Notes under the pieces: generated by a model
What the model saw: the letters and a program-made list of their open reading frames with translations, nothing else
What the model was told of the DNA's origin: nothing
Databases searched by the model: none
DNA from: Bacteroidales bacterium
GTDB lineage: Bacteria > Bacteroidota > Bacteroidia > Bacteroidales > UBA12077
Direction: 5' to 3'
Assembly: GCA_003446015.1 (NCBI GenBank)
Contig: DMBU01000134.1
Span: 1 to 12,565 of the forward strand
DNA length: 12,565 nucleotides
Shown: piece by piece, positions 1-7,382 of the stretch
Layout: the number at the start of each line of letters is the position of its first letter
How positions within the stretch are numbered: position 1 is the stretch's first letter
Position numbers and translations under genes: made by a program

Positions 1-501
1 ACATTGTGCTGTATTTAAACTATTGTCGGTTACGGTCCAGGTTATTACGGTTCCATCAGGAATTTGAGCTCCTGCTAATGTCGAAGCTCCATTAAAGTCG
101 TTTAAAACGGATGCTATTCCACAATTATCTGTTGTTGTAACAGGATCAAATTCTGTACCTACAACCGTGTAATAACATTGTCCCAAATCAGGATTTCTTG
201 TTGGGGGAGCTATACAGCTTATACTTGGGTTTTCGTTATCAACTACTGTTACTGTAAAATTACATTGTGCTGTATTTGAATTAAAATCGGTTACGGTCCA
301 AGTTATCACAGTGCCATCAGTTATTTGTTCTCCTGCAAGGGTTGAAGTACCATTAAAATCGTTAACGACAGATTGTACTCCGCAATTATCAGTAACTGTT
401 ACAGGGTCAAATTCTGTTCCAACAACAGTATAATAACACTGACCAGAATCAGTATTTCTTGTAGGTGGGGCAATACATGTTATTGTCGGATTTATTAAAT
501 C
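1..501 (-). repeat. Tandem HYR domains, 261-bp (87-residue) period
   Basis: Two in-frame copies lie inside the surface-protein gene: 501-241 and 240-1, the second cut by the window edge. The period is exactly 261 bp, seen for example from ACATTGTGCTGTATTT at position 1 and again at 262. At protein level, 77 aligned residues (N638-C714 against N725-C801) differ at 14 positions. Both copies keep the HYR landmarks: a Cys after NPxIxC, the block GQCYYTVVGTEFDPV, TDNCG, and DGTVITWTVTD. The high similarity suggests a recent duplication, and more copies may follow outside the window. Confidence 0.9.
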
Positions 502-2403
502 ATCAACAACAATAGTTAAATTATCACTTCCAATACATCCATTGTTATCGGTGATTGTATAAGTTACATCGTAACTGCCAACGATAACACTTGTAAAATT
601 AGGTGTTTGTATTGTTTTATTATCAAGTGAATCAGCATCTGTTCCTGTCCATGCATGCGAAAAAGCAGTTGCTCCCCCAAAAAATGTTGGATTTCCATCC
701 AGTGCAAGAGGAACTCCTGGACAAGCATTTGCAGGGCGATCAGGAGGTAATATTGAAGCTGTTGGGTTTGCCAGTGAAGAAATAGTTACATCTGCATCAC
801 GCTTAAAACAATCATTGCCATCAATAGCATATACCCTATAAGTATCGGCTTGCAAACCATTAAATACTCCAGTAGCACTCAAGGTTGAGTCTGAATCACT
901 GTTTCTTACAATGGCATATTTTAATGCAGGAGTTCCTCCAGTAGCACTAATAGTTATAGAGCCTGTATTAAATCCATTACAAGTATTTGTAAATGAAACT
1001 CCTGTTATATCTATTGAATCCGGAATAAAAGCATCATAACCAAATCCCTCTAAAAAATAAATCTCAGCATCTTTTACTCCATCGCAACCTAAAGCTCCTG
1101 TTACTAATACTTTATACCATCCTTGAGATACTCCTGTTAATATTTTATTTGCAGGATCACTTGTTGTTAAAGCATCCCATAACCCCGTTCCTGTATTATA
1201 CTTAATCCATTGATATGAGTATGGAGTATTCGCTCCTGATGCATACGCTTCCAATTCAGCATCGCTTCCATTCCAACAAGTTAATCCAGAATTTACTCCA
1301 ATAGAGTCTACATTTAAAACAGCGGGTTCAAAAACAACTATAGCTCCTCCCCCCGTACCTGTAGTTCCATCTTTATCAGTAATGTCAACAATATATATAC
1401 CTCCAGGAAGTCCCGGACTATATTTAACAGGATTAAATGTATAACTCGTGCTTGCAATAGCCCCCGATGATTGTAAAAAACTATAAACACCAGATATTTT
1501 CTCATATAATACATAAGTAAAAGGGGATGTTCCTCCGGAAGTAATAACAGCCTCTATCGCACCATCCTCGGCACCATTACATGTAACATCAGTTTTATTA
1601 ATCGAATAAGTAAATGCAGATTTTGTGCCTGGTTTAGAAAATAAATTATACTCCAGATTTCCCGGCTTAAATGCTTCTTTTAAATATCCCTTCTTAAATA
1701 ATAACTGTGAGTTTTCAGCATTAAAATCAAGATTCTTATCTATCTGAAAATCCCAAGTGTTAACAGCAATTTCAGAATTTCCCAAATAAAGGGCTCTTGT
1801 GTCTGAACCTGAACCAACAAAATTATTCAGATTAATATTATAATCCTTGGTTTTAAAAGTCCCTGATTTTAAGTATAAATTACCATCAATGTTTATATCA
1901 CTTTCTAATATATATTCTCCTTCAATGGCATCAATTATAATATTTGATTTGACATTAGATTTTAAAACAATTGTATTTATATAAGCTGATTTTAAAACAA
2001 TATCACCATAAAACTCATTTTTAATGTTTTCAGCAATAATTAAAGATCCAAAAATGTTTAATTCGGCCTTTGTGTTATTTTTAAAAAGGAATGATTTGCT
2101 TTTTAAGACAGGGCTGTATTTATTAACATCCCAATTAAAGCTGTTACATTCAACAGCATCTTTAATTAAAACTGACTGATTAATTGTTGTAAATGAATTA
2201 TCATCAAAAATTACATTATTTTCTTTTGTAGGTATTGAAGCTCCGGGTTCTCCACCAGAAGTTTCGGACCAATGATTTGTATCATTCCATGTTCCTGATC
2301 CGTTTATCCAATATCTGTCTTGCGTGAATGCGTTATTTATTGAAGCTACTACAATAAAAATCGTCAGAAAATAAAAAGTAAAATGTCTCAAATTTTTCGA
2401 CAT
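1..2403 (-). CDS. Large secreted SprB/HYR-repeat surface protein, C-terminus beyond the window
   Basis: Reading the minus strand from ATG 2403 gives 801 codons without a stop, still open at position 1, so only the N-terminal part is visible. Residues 1-27 are a signal peptide (hydrophobic core about 8-22, likely cleavage near FT-Q28). The mature start RYWINGSGTWNDTNHW (30-45) is a pattern I know from Bacteroidota surface and gliding-type proteins. Residues about 60-250 look like beta-rich repetitive sequence. SprB-like segments follow, with TCNGxxDGxI-type cores near 274-283, 375-384 and 474-483. An Ig/PKD-like segment spans about 547-633, and two HYR domains start at about 635 and 722. Proteins of this build are normally secreted by the type IX system through a C-terminal domain, which would lie off the left edge and cannot be checked here. 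The likely role is cell-surface adhesion or gliding adhesin; that is inference. No Shine-Dalgarno site is seen; the start rests on the signal peptide. Confidence 0.9.
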   Translation of the reverse strand, partial: MSKNLRHFTFYFLTIFIVVASINNAFTQDRYWINGSGTWNDTNHWSETSGGEPGASIPTKENNVIFDDNSFTTINQSVLIKDAVECNSFNWDVNKYSPVLKSKSFLFKNNTKAELNIFGSLIIAENIKNEFYGDIVLKSAYINTIVLKSNVKSNIIIDAIEGEYILESDINIDGNLYLKSGTFKTKDYNINLNNFVGSGSDTRALYLGNSEIAVNTWDFQIDKNLDFNAENSQLLFKKGYLKEAFKPGNLEYNLFSKPGTKSAFTYSINKTDVTCNGAEDGAIEAVITSGGTSPFTYVLYEKISGVYSFLQSSGAIASTSYTFNPVKYSPGLPGGIYIVDITDKDGTTGTGGGAIVVFEPAVLNVDSIGVNSGLTCWNGSDAELEAYASGANTPYSYQWIKYNTGTGLWDALTTSDPANKILTGVSQGWYKVLVTGALGCDGVKDAEIYFLEGFGYDAFIPDSIDITGVSFTNTCNGFNTGSITISATGGTPALKYAIVRNSDSDSTLSATGVFNGLQADTYRVYAIDGNDCFKRDADVTISSLANPTASILPPDRPANACPGVPLALDGNPTFFGGATAFSHAWTGTDADSLDNKTIQTPNFTSVIVGSYDVTYTITDNNGCIGSDNLTIVVDDLINPTITCIAPPTRNTDSGQCYYTVVGTEFDPVTVTDNCGVQSVVNDFNGTSTLAGEQITDGTVITWTVTDFNSNTAQCNFTVTVVDNENPSISCIAPPTRNPDLGQCYYTVVGTEFDPVTTTDNCGIASVLNDFNGASTLAGAQIPDGTVITWTVTDNSLNTAQC

Positions 2404-2605
2404 AGTGTATCGTTTTTGGCCAAATGTTAATAAAATACATGCAATGTTAATAAATTTTTACGGCTTGAGAGGAACTTTTGTTTCAAAAATATTAGTAGTA
2501 TGGACTTTAGGGCTGTTTTTTTATTAACATCTAAATATCTTCCTTTTTTATTAAATGTGCTATCTGTTAATAACTTAGATAATCTTATTCAAATTATACA
2601 ATCTC
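2404..2605. other. Intergenic region upstream of the surface-protein gene
   Basis: This 202-bp AT-rich gap lies between the end of the LolE-like gene and the start of the surface-protein gene, both on the minus strand, so it should hold the surface gene's promoter and the end of the rbfA operon transcript. I see no convincing GC-rich terminator hairpin. On the minus strand TAACATTTG (2429-2421) resembles the Bacteroidota -7 element TAnnTTTG with one extra base. A 12-bp direct repeat lies next to it and is listed separately. Confidence 0.45.
2423..2454. repeat. 12-bp direct repeat, 20-bp period, in the surface-gene leader
   Basis: AATGTTAATAAA occurs at 2423-2434 and again at 2443-2454, two turns of the helix apart, about 20-50 bp upstream of the surface-protein ATG. 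A related inverted copy, TTTATTAACAT, lies at 2520-2530. The spacing and position would suit a regulator binding site or overlapping promoter elements, but in DNA this AT-rich chance repeats are common. Confidence 0.4.
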
Positions 2606-3838
2606 TTAACTCTGATCAAGCTCCTGAATTACAAATCGTTTTGTTATATATCGAACCGGATACCATGCTGCAAAATAGCCTATAGACACAACCGTTAGAA
2701 AGATCATTAAAAAATCTGTCCAAATAATTTTGATTGGATAGGCGTCTACAATAAAGGAACCCGAACTTCCTAGTTTTATTAATTCAAATCTTATTTGCAG
2801 CCAACAAATAAAGAATCCTGCGGCTAAACCAAATACAGCTCCTATAATTGTTATTAGCCAACCCTCCATTAAAAAGATGTTACGAATTGTTTTCAAATTT
2901 GCACCAAGACTCCGAAACGTAGAAATATCATCCTTTTTATCGATGATTAACATGGTTAGAGAACCTATAATATTAAATGAGGCAACAATAAGTATAAATG
3001 TTAAAATCAGAAATATGTAAAATTTTTCAGACTTCATGATTTTATAAAAACTTTCGTGTAATTGATAACGATTCTTAACCAGATAATCAGAACCTAAAAT
3101 TTCCTGTATTTCGTTTTGTGCTTTATCAACATTAACTCCTTTATTCAATTTTATTTCCAGAGCACTAATCTGATTGCTGTAATCAAACAATTCACGGGCA
3201 TAATCCAATGGAACTAAAATGTATTTTGTATCATACTCCTGCTGTATTCCGAATACTGCCGAAGGGAATATATAATTTCGATTAAAAGTCTGTTCAGGAT
3301 TCATACTCATTTTTGCGTCCCTTTTAGGAACAAAAATTACAATGGGGTCAATATAATTCAAATTTAGCGACAGATAATAGGCAACCCCCTGTCCAACTAC
3401 AGCATATGGCTGATTGTTGTGTTTCAGCACAAAATCACCTACAGTTAGCATGGAGTCAACACCTGAAACATTAGCAAAATTTTCACTTACACCCTTAACC
3501 GTTGCTATATATTGCTGGTCGCCATATTTTAACAATGCATTTTCTTCGAGCGTTTCTGTAATATCAAAAATTGATTCAAGATTTCTTATCTTAATAATAT
3601 TTGGATCATCCAGAGAAAAAACTTTTCCGCTAGCCGGCATCACTTTCAGGTCAGGATCAAATGAATCGTTCATCGATTTGAGTAAATTATCCAGGCCATT
3701 AAAAGCAGAAAGGACAATTATTAGAGCAGCTGTACCAACCGTCACACCAACGATTGATATCATAGAAATAATATTAATTGCATTCTTCGATTTTTTTGCA
3801 ATTAAATATCGTTTTGATATGTAGAAAGGGAAATTCAA
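2606..3838 (-). CDS. LolE/FtsX-family ABC transporter permease (lipoprotein-releasing type)
   Basis: The 410-residue inner-membrane protein has the MacB/LolCE architecture. TM1 is at about 21-48, followed by a large periplasmic domain (about 50-270), then TM2 272-299, TM3 325-347 and TM4 371-394. The cytoplasmic segment KKDDISTFRSLGA (301-313), just after TM2, is the coupling region typical of LolC/LolE, where the permease meets its ATPase. LolCDE moves outer-membrane lipoproteins from the inner membrane to the carrier LolA. Length matches the family (about 400-415). No LolD-type ATPase is encoded in the window, so the ATPase partner must lie elsewhere. The start at 3838 lies 2 nt after the methyltransferase stop, which implies co-transcription and probably translational coupling. 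Substrate assignment rests on family resemblance; a general FtsX-like role cannot be excluded. Confidence 0.88.
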   Translation of the reverse strand: MNFPFYISKRYLIAKKSKNAINIISMISIVGVTVGTAALIIVLSAFNGLDNLLKSMNDSFDPDLKVMPASGKVFSLDDPNIIKIRNLESIFDITETLEENALLKYGDQQYIATVKGVSENFANVSGVDSMLTVGDFVLKHNNQPYAVVGQGVAYYLSLNLNYIDPIVIFVPKRDAKMSMNPEQTFNRNYIFPSAVFGIQQEYDTKYILVPLDYARELFDYSNQISALEIKLNKGVNVDKAQNEIQEILGSDYLVKNRYQLHESFYKIMKSEKFYIFLILTFILIVASFNIIGSLTMLIIDKKDDISTFRSLGANLKTIRNIFLMEGWLITIIGAVFGLAAGFFICWLQIRFELIKLGSSGSFIVDAYPIKIIWTDFLMIFLTVVSIGYFAAWYPVRYITKRFVIQELDQS

Positions 3839-3840
3839 AT

Positions 3841-4650
3841 TTATTTGTATGCTTTAACAATTAGTCCTGTTCCTGTTTTATGCTTTAAATTAACATCAAA
3901 ATAATTAAGTATAAACGAAACAGGGTAAGCAATAATATAATACAACGGCAAAATGATAAAAAACAATTTGCTTGCATTCAACAATAGAATTGGAAATTTC
4001 ATAGACAACTTCCACGATATTTTGCCTGGTGCTCCATATGAATAGTTGGCCTCAACCCTGGAGAATCCGGCTTCCTTTAATTTATTCTCAATTTCAATGA
4101 TGTTATAGCCATCGCGCACATGTTCATCGATAAATGAATGATCATCTTCATCGTGAACATCAGAGCCTCCCTGATCAGACGGAGTTGAAATTAAAACCAA
4201 TCCTCCGTTTTTTAGTGATTTGTGGAAGTTTTTAAAAACCACAACATCTTCCAAAATATGTTCCATTACATCAACACTCAATATCAAATCATATTCTTCT
4301 GTTTTTGAAAACTTTGTTAAGTCTGCAAATTCAAATTTTACTTTTTCTGACTTATTTATTTGAGCAAAAAATTGATTGCAATCTTCAATTTGTTCCGTTT
4401 TTACATCTACACCCAGTATGTTCCAGTTTTTAGATTGTTTTGAAAGGCAATATGAGTATTGTCCAAATCCGGAACCGGCATCAAGAATATTTGCTTCATT
4501 TCTATGCTCTTTTTTCCACACGCGAATAGCCTTTTTAATATGCCAGGTTCGAAGCAATAATAAGTCTAACAGACCATAAAATAATTTTCGTAAAAACGGA
4601 TTTTTATTAAAAACAATTCCCAGACTTCGTTTAATCGGATCGTATTTCAT
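3841..4650 (-). CDS. Class I SAM-dependent methyltransferase with C-terminal membrane segment
   Basis: The 269-residue protein has a Rossmann-type methyltransferase domain. Motif I is LDAGSGFG (56-63), the acidic residue at the end of beta 2 is D82 in GVDVK, and the post-II region is DLILSVDVMEHI (121-132), close to the UbiE/Methyltransf_11 pattern. A motif-III-like LKNGGLVLISTP lies at 146-157. An H-rich acidic stretch (DVHDEDDHSFIDEH, 164-177) follows. Residues about 219-249 are strongly hydrophobic and probably form a membrane anchor or hairpin, so the enzyme may act on a lipid or at the membrane (inference). The substrate is unknown. The gene lies between rbfA (39-bp gap) and the LolE-like gene (2-bp gap) in what looks like one operon. 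The ATG at 4650 is well placed and no better upstream start was seen. Confidence 0.85.
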   Translation of the reverse strand: MKYDPIKRSLGIVFNKNPFLRKLFYGLLDLLLLRTWHIKKAIRVWKKEHRNEANILDAGSGFGQYSYCLSKQSKNWNILGVDVKTEQIEDCNQFFAQINKSEKVKFEFADLTKFSKTEEYDLILSVDVMEHILEDVVVFKNFHKSLKNGGLVLISTPSDQGGSDVHDEDDHSFIDEHVRDGYNIIEIENKLKEAGFSRVEANYSYGAPGKISWKLSMKFPILLLNASKLFFIILPLYYIIAYPVSFILNYFDVNLKHKTGTGLIVKAYK

Positions 4651-4689
4651 TTTAAATAAGCGTTTGGCTATTATTTATTGGCTTTTAGT

Positions 4690-5025
4690 CTATTTTAATA
4701 AATTATCTAAGTTTTCTATGTAATCGAGTGAATCATCCACAAAAAATGAAAGTGAGGGCACTTTTCTTAACTGATGTCTAACCCGTTTAGCTAAATCATA
4801 TCTTATTTGTCCCTCAACACTATTTATATAATCGATAAATTCCTTTTTATCTTCAACCGGAAATAAGCTTAAATAAGCTCTAGCGCTTGATAAATCGGGA
4901 GAAATTCTAACTTTGGTAACCGTAATCATTTTACCTCTAAATAAATCATTCGTCCCTTTCTGAAAAATATCTCCTAAATCTCTTTGAAGCAATCTTTCAA
5001 TTTTGCTTTGTCGTGTTGAACTCAT
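4690..5025 (-). CDS. rbfA: Ribosome-binding factor A
   Basis: The 111-residue protein matches RbfA in length and layout. The N-terminus SSTRQSKIERLLQRDLGDIF (2-21) is the usual helix, followed by the KH-like core VTKVRISPDLSSARAYLSLF (36-55). The C-terminal signature is RVRHQLRKVPSLSFFVDDSLDY (82-103). RbfA binds the 30S subunit near helix 1 of 16S rRNA, helps late maturation of the 16S 5' end, and is important in cold adaptation. It is the first gene of the minus-strand cluster rbfA - methyltransferase - lolE-like. A TAATTTTG element lies about 29 nt upstream of its ATG. Confidence 0.95.
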   Translation of the reverse strand: MSSTRQSKIERLLQRDLGDIFQKGTNDLFRGKMITVTKVRISPDLSSARAYLSLFPVEDKKEFIDYINSVEGQIRYDLAKRVRHQLRKVPSLSFFVDDSLDYIENLDNLLK

Positions 5026-5053
5026 ATCTGATATCTCATTACATTTAAACCTT

Positions 5054-5061
5054 CAAAATTA
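5054..5061 (-). promoter_or_regulatory. Putative -7 element (TAATTTTG) of the rbfA operon
   Basis: On the minus strand TAATTTTG fits the Bacteroidota primary-sigma -7 consensus TAnnTTTG exactly and ends 28 bp before the rbfA ATG. No clear TTG is found at the -33 position, so the call rests on one element and its location in the divergent rbfA/cysS gap. Confidence 0.5.
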
Positions 5062-5135
5062 GTGAAGTTTATTTAATTAATAGGTATTATTGTTTAGAAT
5101 TCAAATATTAAGAATAATATCTTTTTAGAATTTAT

Positions 5136-5143
5136 TAACTTTG
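5136..5143 (+). promoter_or_regulatory. Putative -7 element (TAACTTTG) of cysS
   Basis: TAACTTTG matches TAnnTTTG exactly and lies 25 bp before the cysS ATG. A transcript would start near 5150, giving a leader of about 20 nt. No clear -33 TTG is seen. No T-box or other structured leader is visible, and so short a leader would leave no room for one. Confidence 0.5.
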
Positions 5144-5168
5144 CCAACTGCATTAAATAAAATTAGTG

Positions 5169-6644
5169 ATGGACAAAAATTTATATGTATACAATACATT
5201 ATCGAGAAAGAAAGAAATTTTTGAACCGATTAATCCACCATTTGTTGGAATATATGTTTGCGGACCAACTGTTTACAGCGATGTTCATTTAGGAAACAGC
5301 CGCACATTTATTTCATTCGATATTATTTATCGTTATTTGTTGCACTTAGGTTATAAAGTTCGATACGTTCGAAACATAACCGATGCAGGCCATTTAGAAG
5401 GCGATCGCGACGAAGGTGAAGATAAATTTGCAAAAAAAGCAAAGCTTGAACAACTTGAACCCATGGAAATTGTACAAAAATACACCATAGGTTTTCATGA
5501 TGTAATGGCAATTTTTAATACTTTATCTCCGAGTATTGAACCAACAGCTACCGGCCATATCTCTGAACAAATTGAAATGATTAAAGAAATATTAGCCAAT
5601 GGCTATGCATATGAGATTAATGGCACGGTATATTTTGATGTTGAAAAGTACAGTAAAGATTTTCCTTACGGTCAATTAACGAACCGAAAATTAGAAGATC
5701 TTTTAGAAGGCACACGTGAACTCGATGGACAAGATGAGAAAAAAGGGAGATTAGATTTTGCATTATGGATTCAGTCTAAACCAGAAACCTTGATGAAATG
5801 GCCATCACCCTGGGGTTGGGGATTCCCCGGCTGGCATATTGAATGTTCGGCAATGGGCAAAAAATATTTAGGCGAAACTTTTGATATTCATGGTGGAGGG
5901 ATGGATTTACAGGCTACGCATCACACCAATGAAATTGCACAATCTCAAGCTTGCAGTAATACAGTACCGGTAAAATACTGGATGCACACAAACATGTTAA
6001 CGGTTAATGGTGTTAGAATGTCGAAAAGTGCAGGCAATGGGTTTTTACCACACGAGTTATTTACCGGTAATCATCCTCTTTTAGAACGTGGATATTCACC
6101 TATGGTTGTGCGTTTTTTTATGGCTCAATCGCATTATCGAAGCACTTTAGATTTTTCTAATGAGGCTTTACAAGCTTCCGAAAAAGGATTTCAGAAATTG
6201 ATGAAGGCTGGCGAAACCTTGAATAAATTAAAAGCAGAAAATGAATCAACAGTAAATATTGAAGAATTAAAAAACAATTGCTATGCAGCAATGAACGACG
6301 ATTTTAACACACCCATATTAATTGCGCATTTGTTTGATGCTGTTCGAATTATTAATTCTGCCAATGATGGAAAAGAAAAAATTAACCAGACAGATTTAGA
6401 GAAATTAAAACTGGTTTATAAGTCATTTGTTTTTGATGTTCTGGGATTAAAAGAAGATAAAACCGAAAAATCAGGAGAGGGTCAGCTAACGAGTGATTTA
6501 ATCGATTTCATTTTAAATCTTCGACTAGAGGCTAAAAAGAATAAAGATTTTTCAACTTCCGATAAAATCAGAGATGAATTAACAAAAAAGGGAGTTAAAA
6601 TAAAAGATACCAAAGACGGATTTGAGTGGGAACTTGAAAATTGA
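5169..6644 (+). CDS. cysS: Cysteinyl-tRNA synthetase
   Basis: The 491-residue class I aminoacyl-tRNA synthetase charges tRNA-Cys with cysteine in the cytoplasm. The HIGH signature is HLGN (40-43) and the KMSKS loop is RMSKS (283-287). The four zinc ligands that recognise the cysteine thiol are all present with the spacing of the E. coli enzyme: C31 (YVCGPTVY), C226 (HIECSAMG), H251 and E255 (HHTNE). Length is close to the usual 460-500. The sequence reads GTGATG at 5166-5171; I chose the ATG at 5169 over the GTG, because it gives the standard start just before the conserved LYVYNTLSRKKEIF stretch. The gene stands alone, divergent from rbfA, and ends in an intrinsic terminator. Confidence 0.97.
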   Translation: MDKNLYVYNTLSRKKEIFEPINPPFVGIYVCGPTVYSDVHLGNSRTFISFDIIYRYLLHLGYKVRYVRNITDAGHLEGDRDEGEDKFAKKAKLEQLEPMEIVQKYTIGFHDVMAIFNTLSPSIEPTATGHISEQIEMIKEILANGYAYEINGTVYFDVEKYSKDFPYGQLTNRKLEDLLEGTRELDGQDEKKGRLDFALWIQSKPETLMKWPSPWGWGFPGWHIECSAMGKKYLGETFDIHGGGMDLQATHHTNEIAQSQACSNTVPVKYWMHTNMLTVNGVRMSKSAGNGFLPHELFTGNHPLLERGYSPMVVRFFMAQSHYRSTLDFSNEALQASEKGFQKLMKAGETLNKLKAENESTVNIEELKNNCYAAMNDDFNTPILIAHLFDAVRIINSANDGKEKINQTDLEKLKLVYKSFVFDVLGLKEDKTEKSGEGQLTSDLIDFILNLRLEAKKNKDFSTSDKIRDELTKKGVKIKDTKDGFEWELEN

Positions 6645-6663
6645 ATATCAGCATAAAAAAATG

Positions 6664-6694
6664 AAAAGCAGTGAATTGATTCGCTGCTTTTTTT
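6664..6694 (+). terminator. Intrinsic terminator of cysS
   Basis: AAAAGCAGTGAA - TTGA - TTCGCTGCTTTT folds into a 12-bp stem with one T-G wobble pair and a 4-nt loop, and the T run continues to 6694. It begins 20 nt after the cysS stop. The A-rich left arm makes it potentially usable from the minus strand too. Confidence 0.85.
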
Positions 6695-6786
6695 GTTCAC
6701 TTTCGTACATCTGGTGTATTACAAGCGTTCAGTTTTATACCGTTTTTCATAACACCACAAACGCCTTAATTACTGATTAACTTAAC

Positions 6787-6815
6787 ATTACATTCTTTGG
6801 CATAATCAATGTAAT
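6787..6815. promoter_or_regulatory. Inverted repeat ATTACATT-N13-AATGTAAT upstream of the small exported gene
   Basis: Two perfect 8-bp arms, 6787-6794 and 6808-6815, are separated by 13 bp (centre to centre 21 bp, two helical turns). The site lies 40 bp before the ATG of the 137-residue gene, inside a 211-bp noncoding stretch after the cysS terminator region. Geometry suits a dimeric regulator operator. It contains CTTTGG in the spacer, which could also be part of a -7 element. It could be chance in AT-rich DNA. Confidence 0.45.
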
Positions 6816-6840
6816 AAAGCAATCAAGAGCTTAAACTAAT

Positions 6841-6849
6841 AGAAAGGAG
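6841..6849 (+). promoter_or_regulatory. Strong Shine-Dalgarno site for the small exported protein
   Basis: AGAAAGGAG ends 6 nt before ATG 6856. This is the best anti-16S match of any gene in the window and fixes the start. An overlapping ATG at 6851 opens only a two-codon frame (ATG TTA TGA) that ends across the true start codon. Confidence 0.75.
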
Positions 6850-6855
6850 CATGTT

Positions 6856-7269
6856 ATGAAATCTCAAATAGGGTTTAAAATTAGAATCTTGAGTTTTTCA
6901 ATCTTAATTTCTTGTATTGCTTACGGATTATCTGCCCAAGAAAAACATTCCAATCTGCTTTCACTAAATACCGAAATAGTTAGATTTAAAACTCTTCCAA
7001 AAACAAAAAGTGAATCTCAAAATAAACTGGCAATTCTAAATCATGGTGAAATTGTACAAGAAGAACAACAACTCGAAGTGTGGATGTTTAATAGAGCCTT
7101 CCTGCAAATAAAACACCGATTTGAATGGGAAAACGAACCCCTTGAAGAACCCCGCGAAATTGAAGACTGGATGAAAAACATTAAAATCAAAAGGATTGGT
7201 TGTGTTGATATATATTCCGATTTTGTTGAAAAGGACTGGATGCATGAACACAACTTTTTTATCTTATAG
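6856..7269 (+). CDS. Small exported protein of unknown family
   Basis: I do not recognise this 137-residue protein. Residues 1-27 are a signal peptide: basic start (K2, K8, R10), hydrophobic core 11-24, and the AYGLSA-QE cleavage site common in Bacteroidota. LISC (17-20) also fits a lipobox, so lipoprotein processing at C20 is possible, although the core before it would be short. The mature part is mixed and charged, with two acidic stretches (about 65-73 and 92-105), several Trp residues (76, 91, 105, 128) and one Cys (116). No catalytic motif is visible. It reads as a real gene: good ribosome binding site, its own terminator at 7311, an upstream inverted repeat, and signal peptide. It is monocistronic between cysS and the LuxE-like gene. 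Function cannot be assigned. Confidence 0.72.
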   Translation: MKSQIGFKIRILSFSILISCIAYGLSAQEKHSNLLSLNTEIVRFKTLPKTKSESQNKLAILNHGEIVQEEQQLEVWMFNRAFLQIKHRFEWENEPLEEPREIEDWMKNIKIKRIGCVDIYSDFVEKDWMHEHNFFIL

Positions 7270-7310
7270 AAAATGTAACTATTTGTCTCCAAAAAACACC
7301 ACATATCTCC

Positions 7311-7344
7311 AACTGTCGCATTTTTGCGGCAGTTTTATTTTGTC
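7311..7344 (+). terminator. Intrinsic terminator after the small exported gene
   Basis: AACTGTCGC - ATTTTT - GCGGCAGTT forms a 9-bp stem (one T-G wobble) with a 6-nt loop, followed by TTATTTTGTCTT. It lies 41 nt after the stop at 7269 and 38 nt before the next gene's ATG, so the LuxE-like gene should have its own promoter. Confidence 0.75.
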
Positions 7345-7382
7345 TTGATTTTTATGTAAATTTCGTGCATAAAACAATCTCC

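Noticed and set aside
1..501. Repeats as a CRISPR or noncoding satellite array
   Set aside because: The period of 261 bp is in frame and encodes HYR domains; there is no short repeat/unique spacer structure.
603..785. Short plus-strand open frame of 60 codons
   Set aside because: It lies antisense within the surface-protein gene, whose frame is continuous and domain-rich.
2500..2685. Plus-strand open frame of 61 codons in the gap and over the end of the LolE-like gene
   Set aside because: It overlaps the conserved C-terminus of the permease, has low-complexity AT-rich composition, no ribosome binding site and no recognisable domain.
3414..3824. Plus-strand open frame of 136 codons
   Set aside because: It is antisense to the LolE-like permease, whose membrane topology and family motifs are clear.
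5026..5168. T-box or riboswitch in the cysS leader
   Set aside because: The likely promoter leaves a leader of only about 20 nt and no conserved structure is visible.
7041..7304. Minus-strand open frames over the small exported gene
   Set aside because: The plus-strand frame has the strong ribosome binding site, signal peptide and terminator; the antisense frames have none of these.
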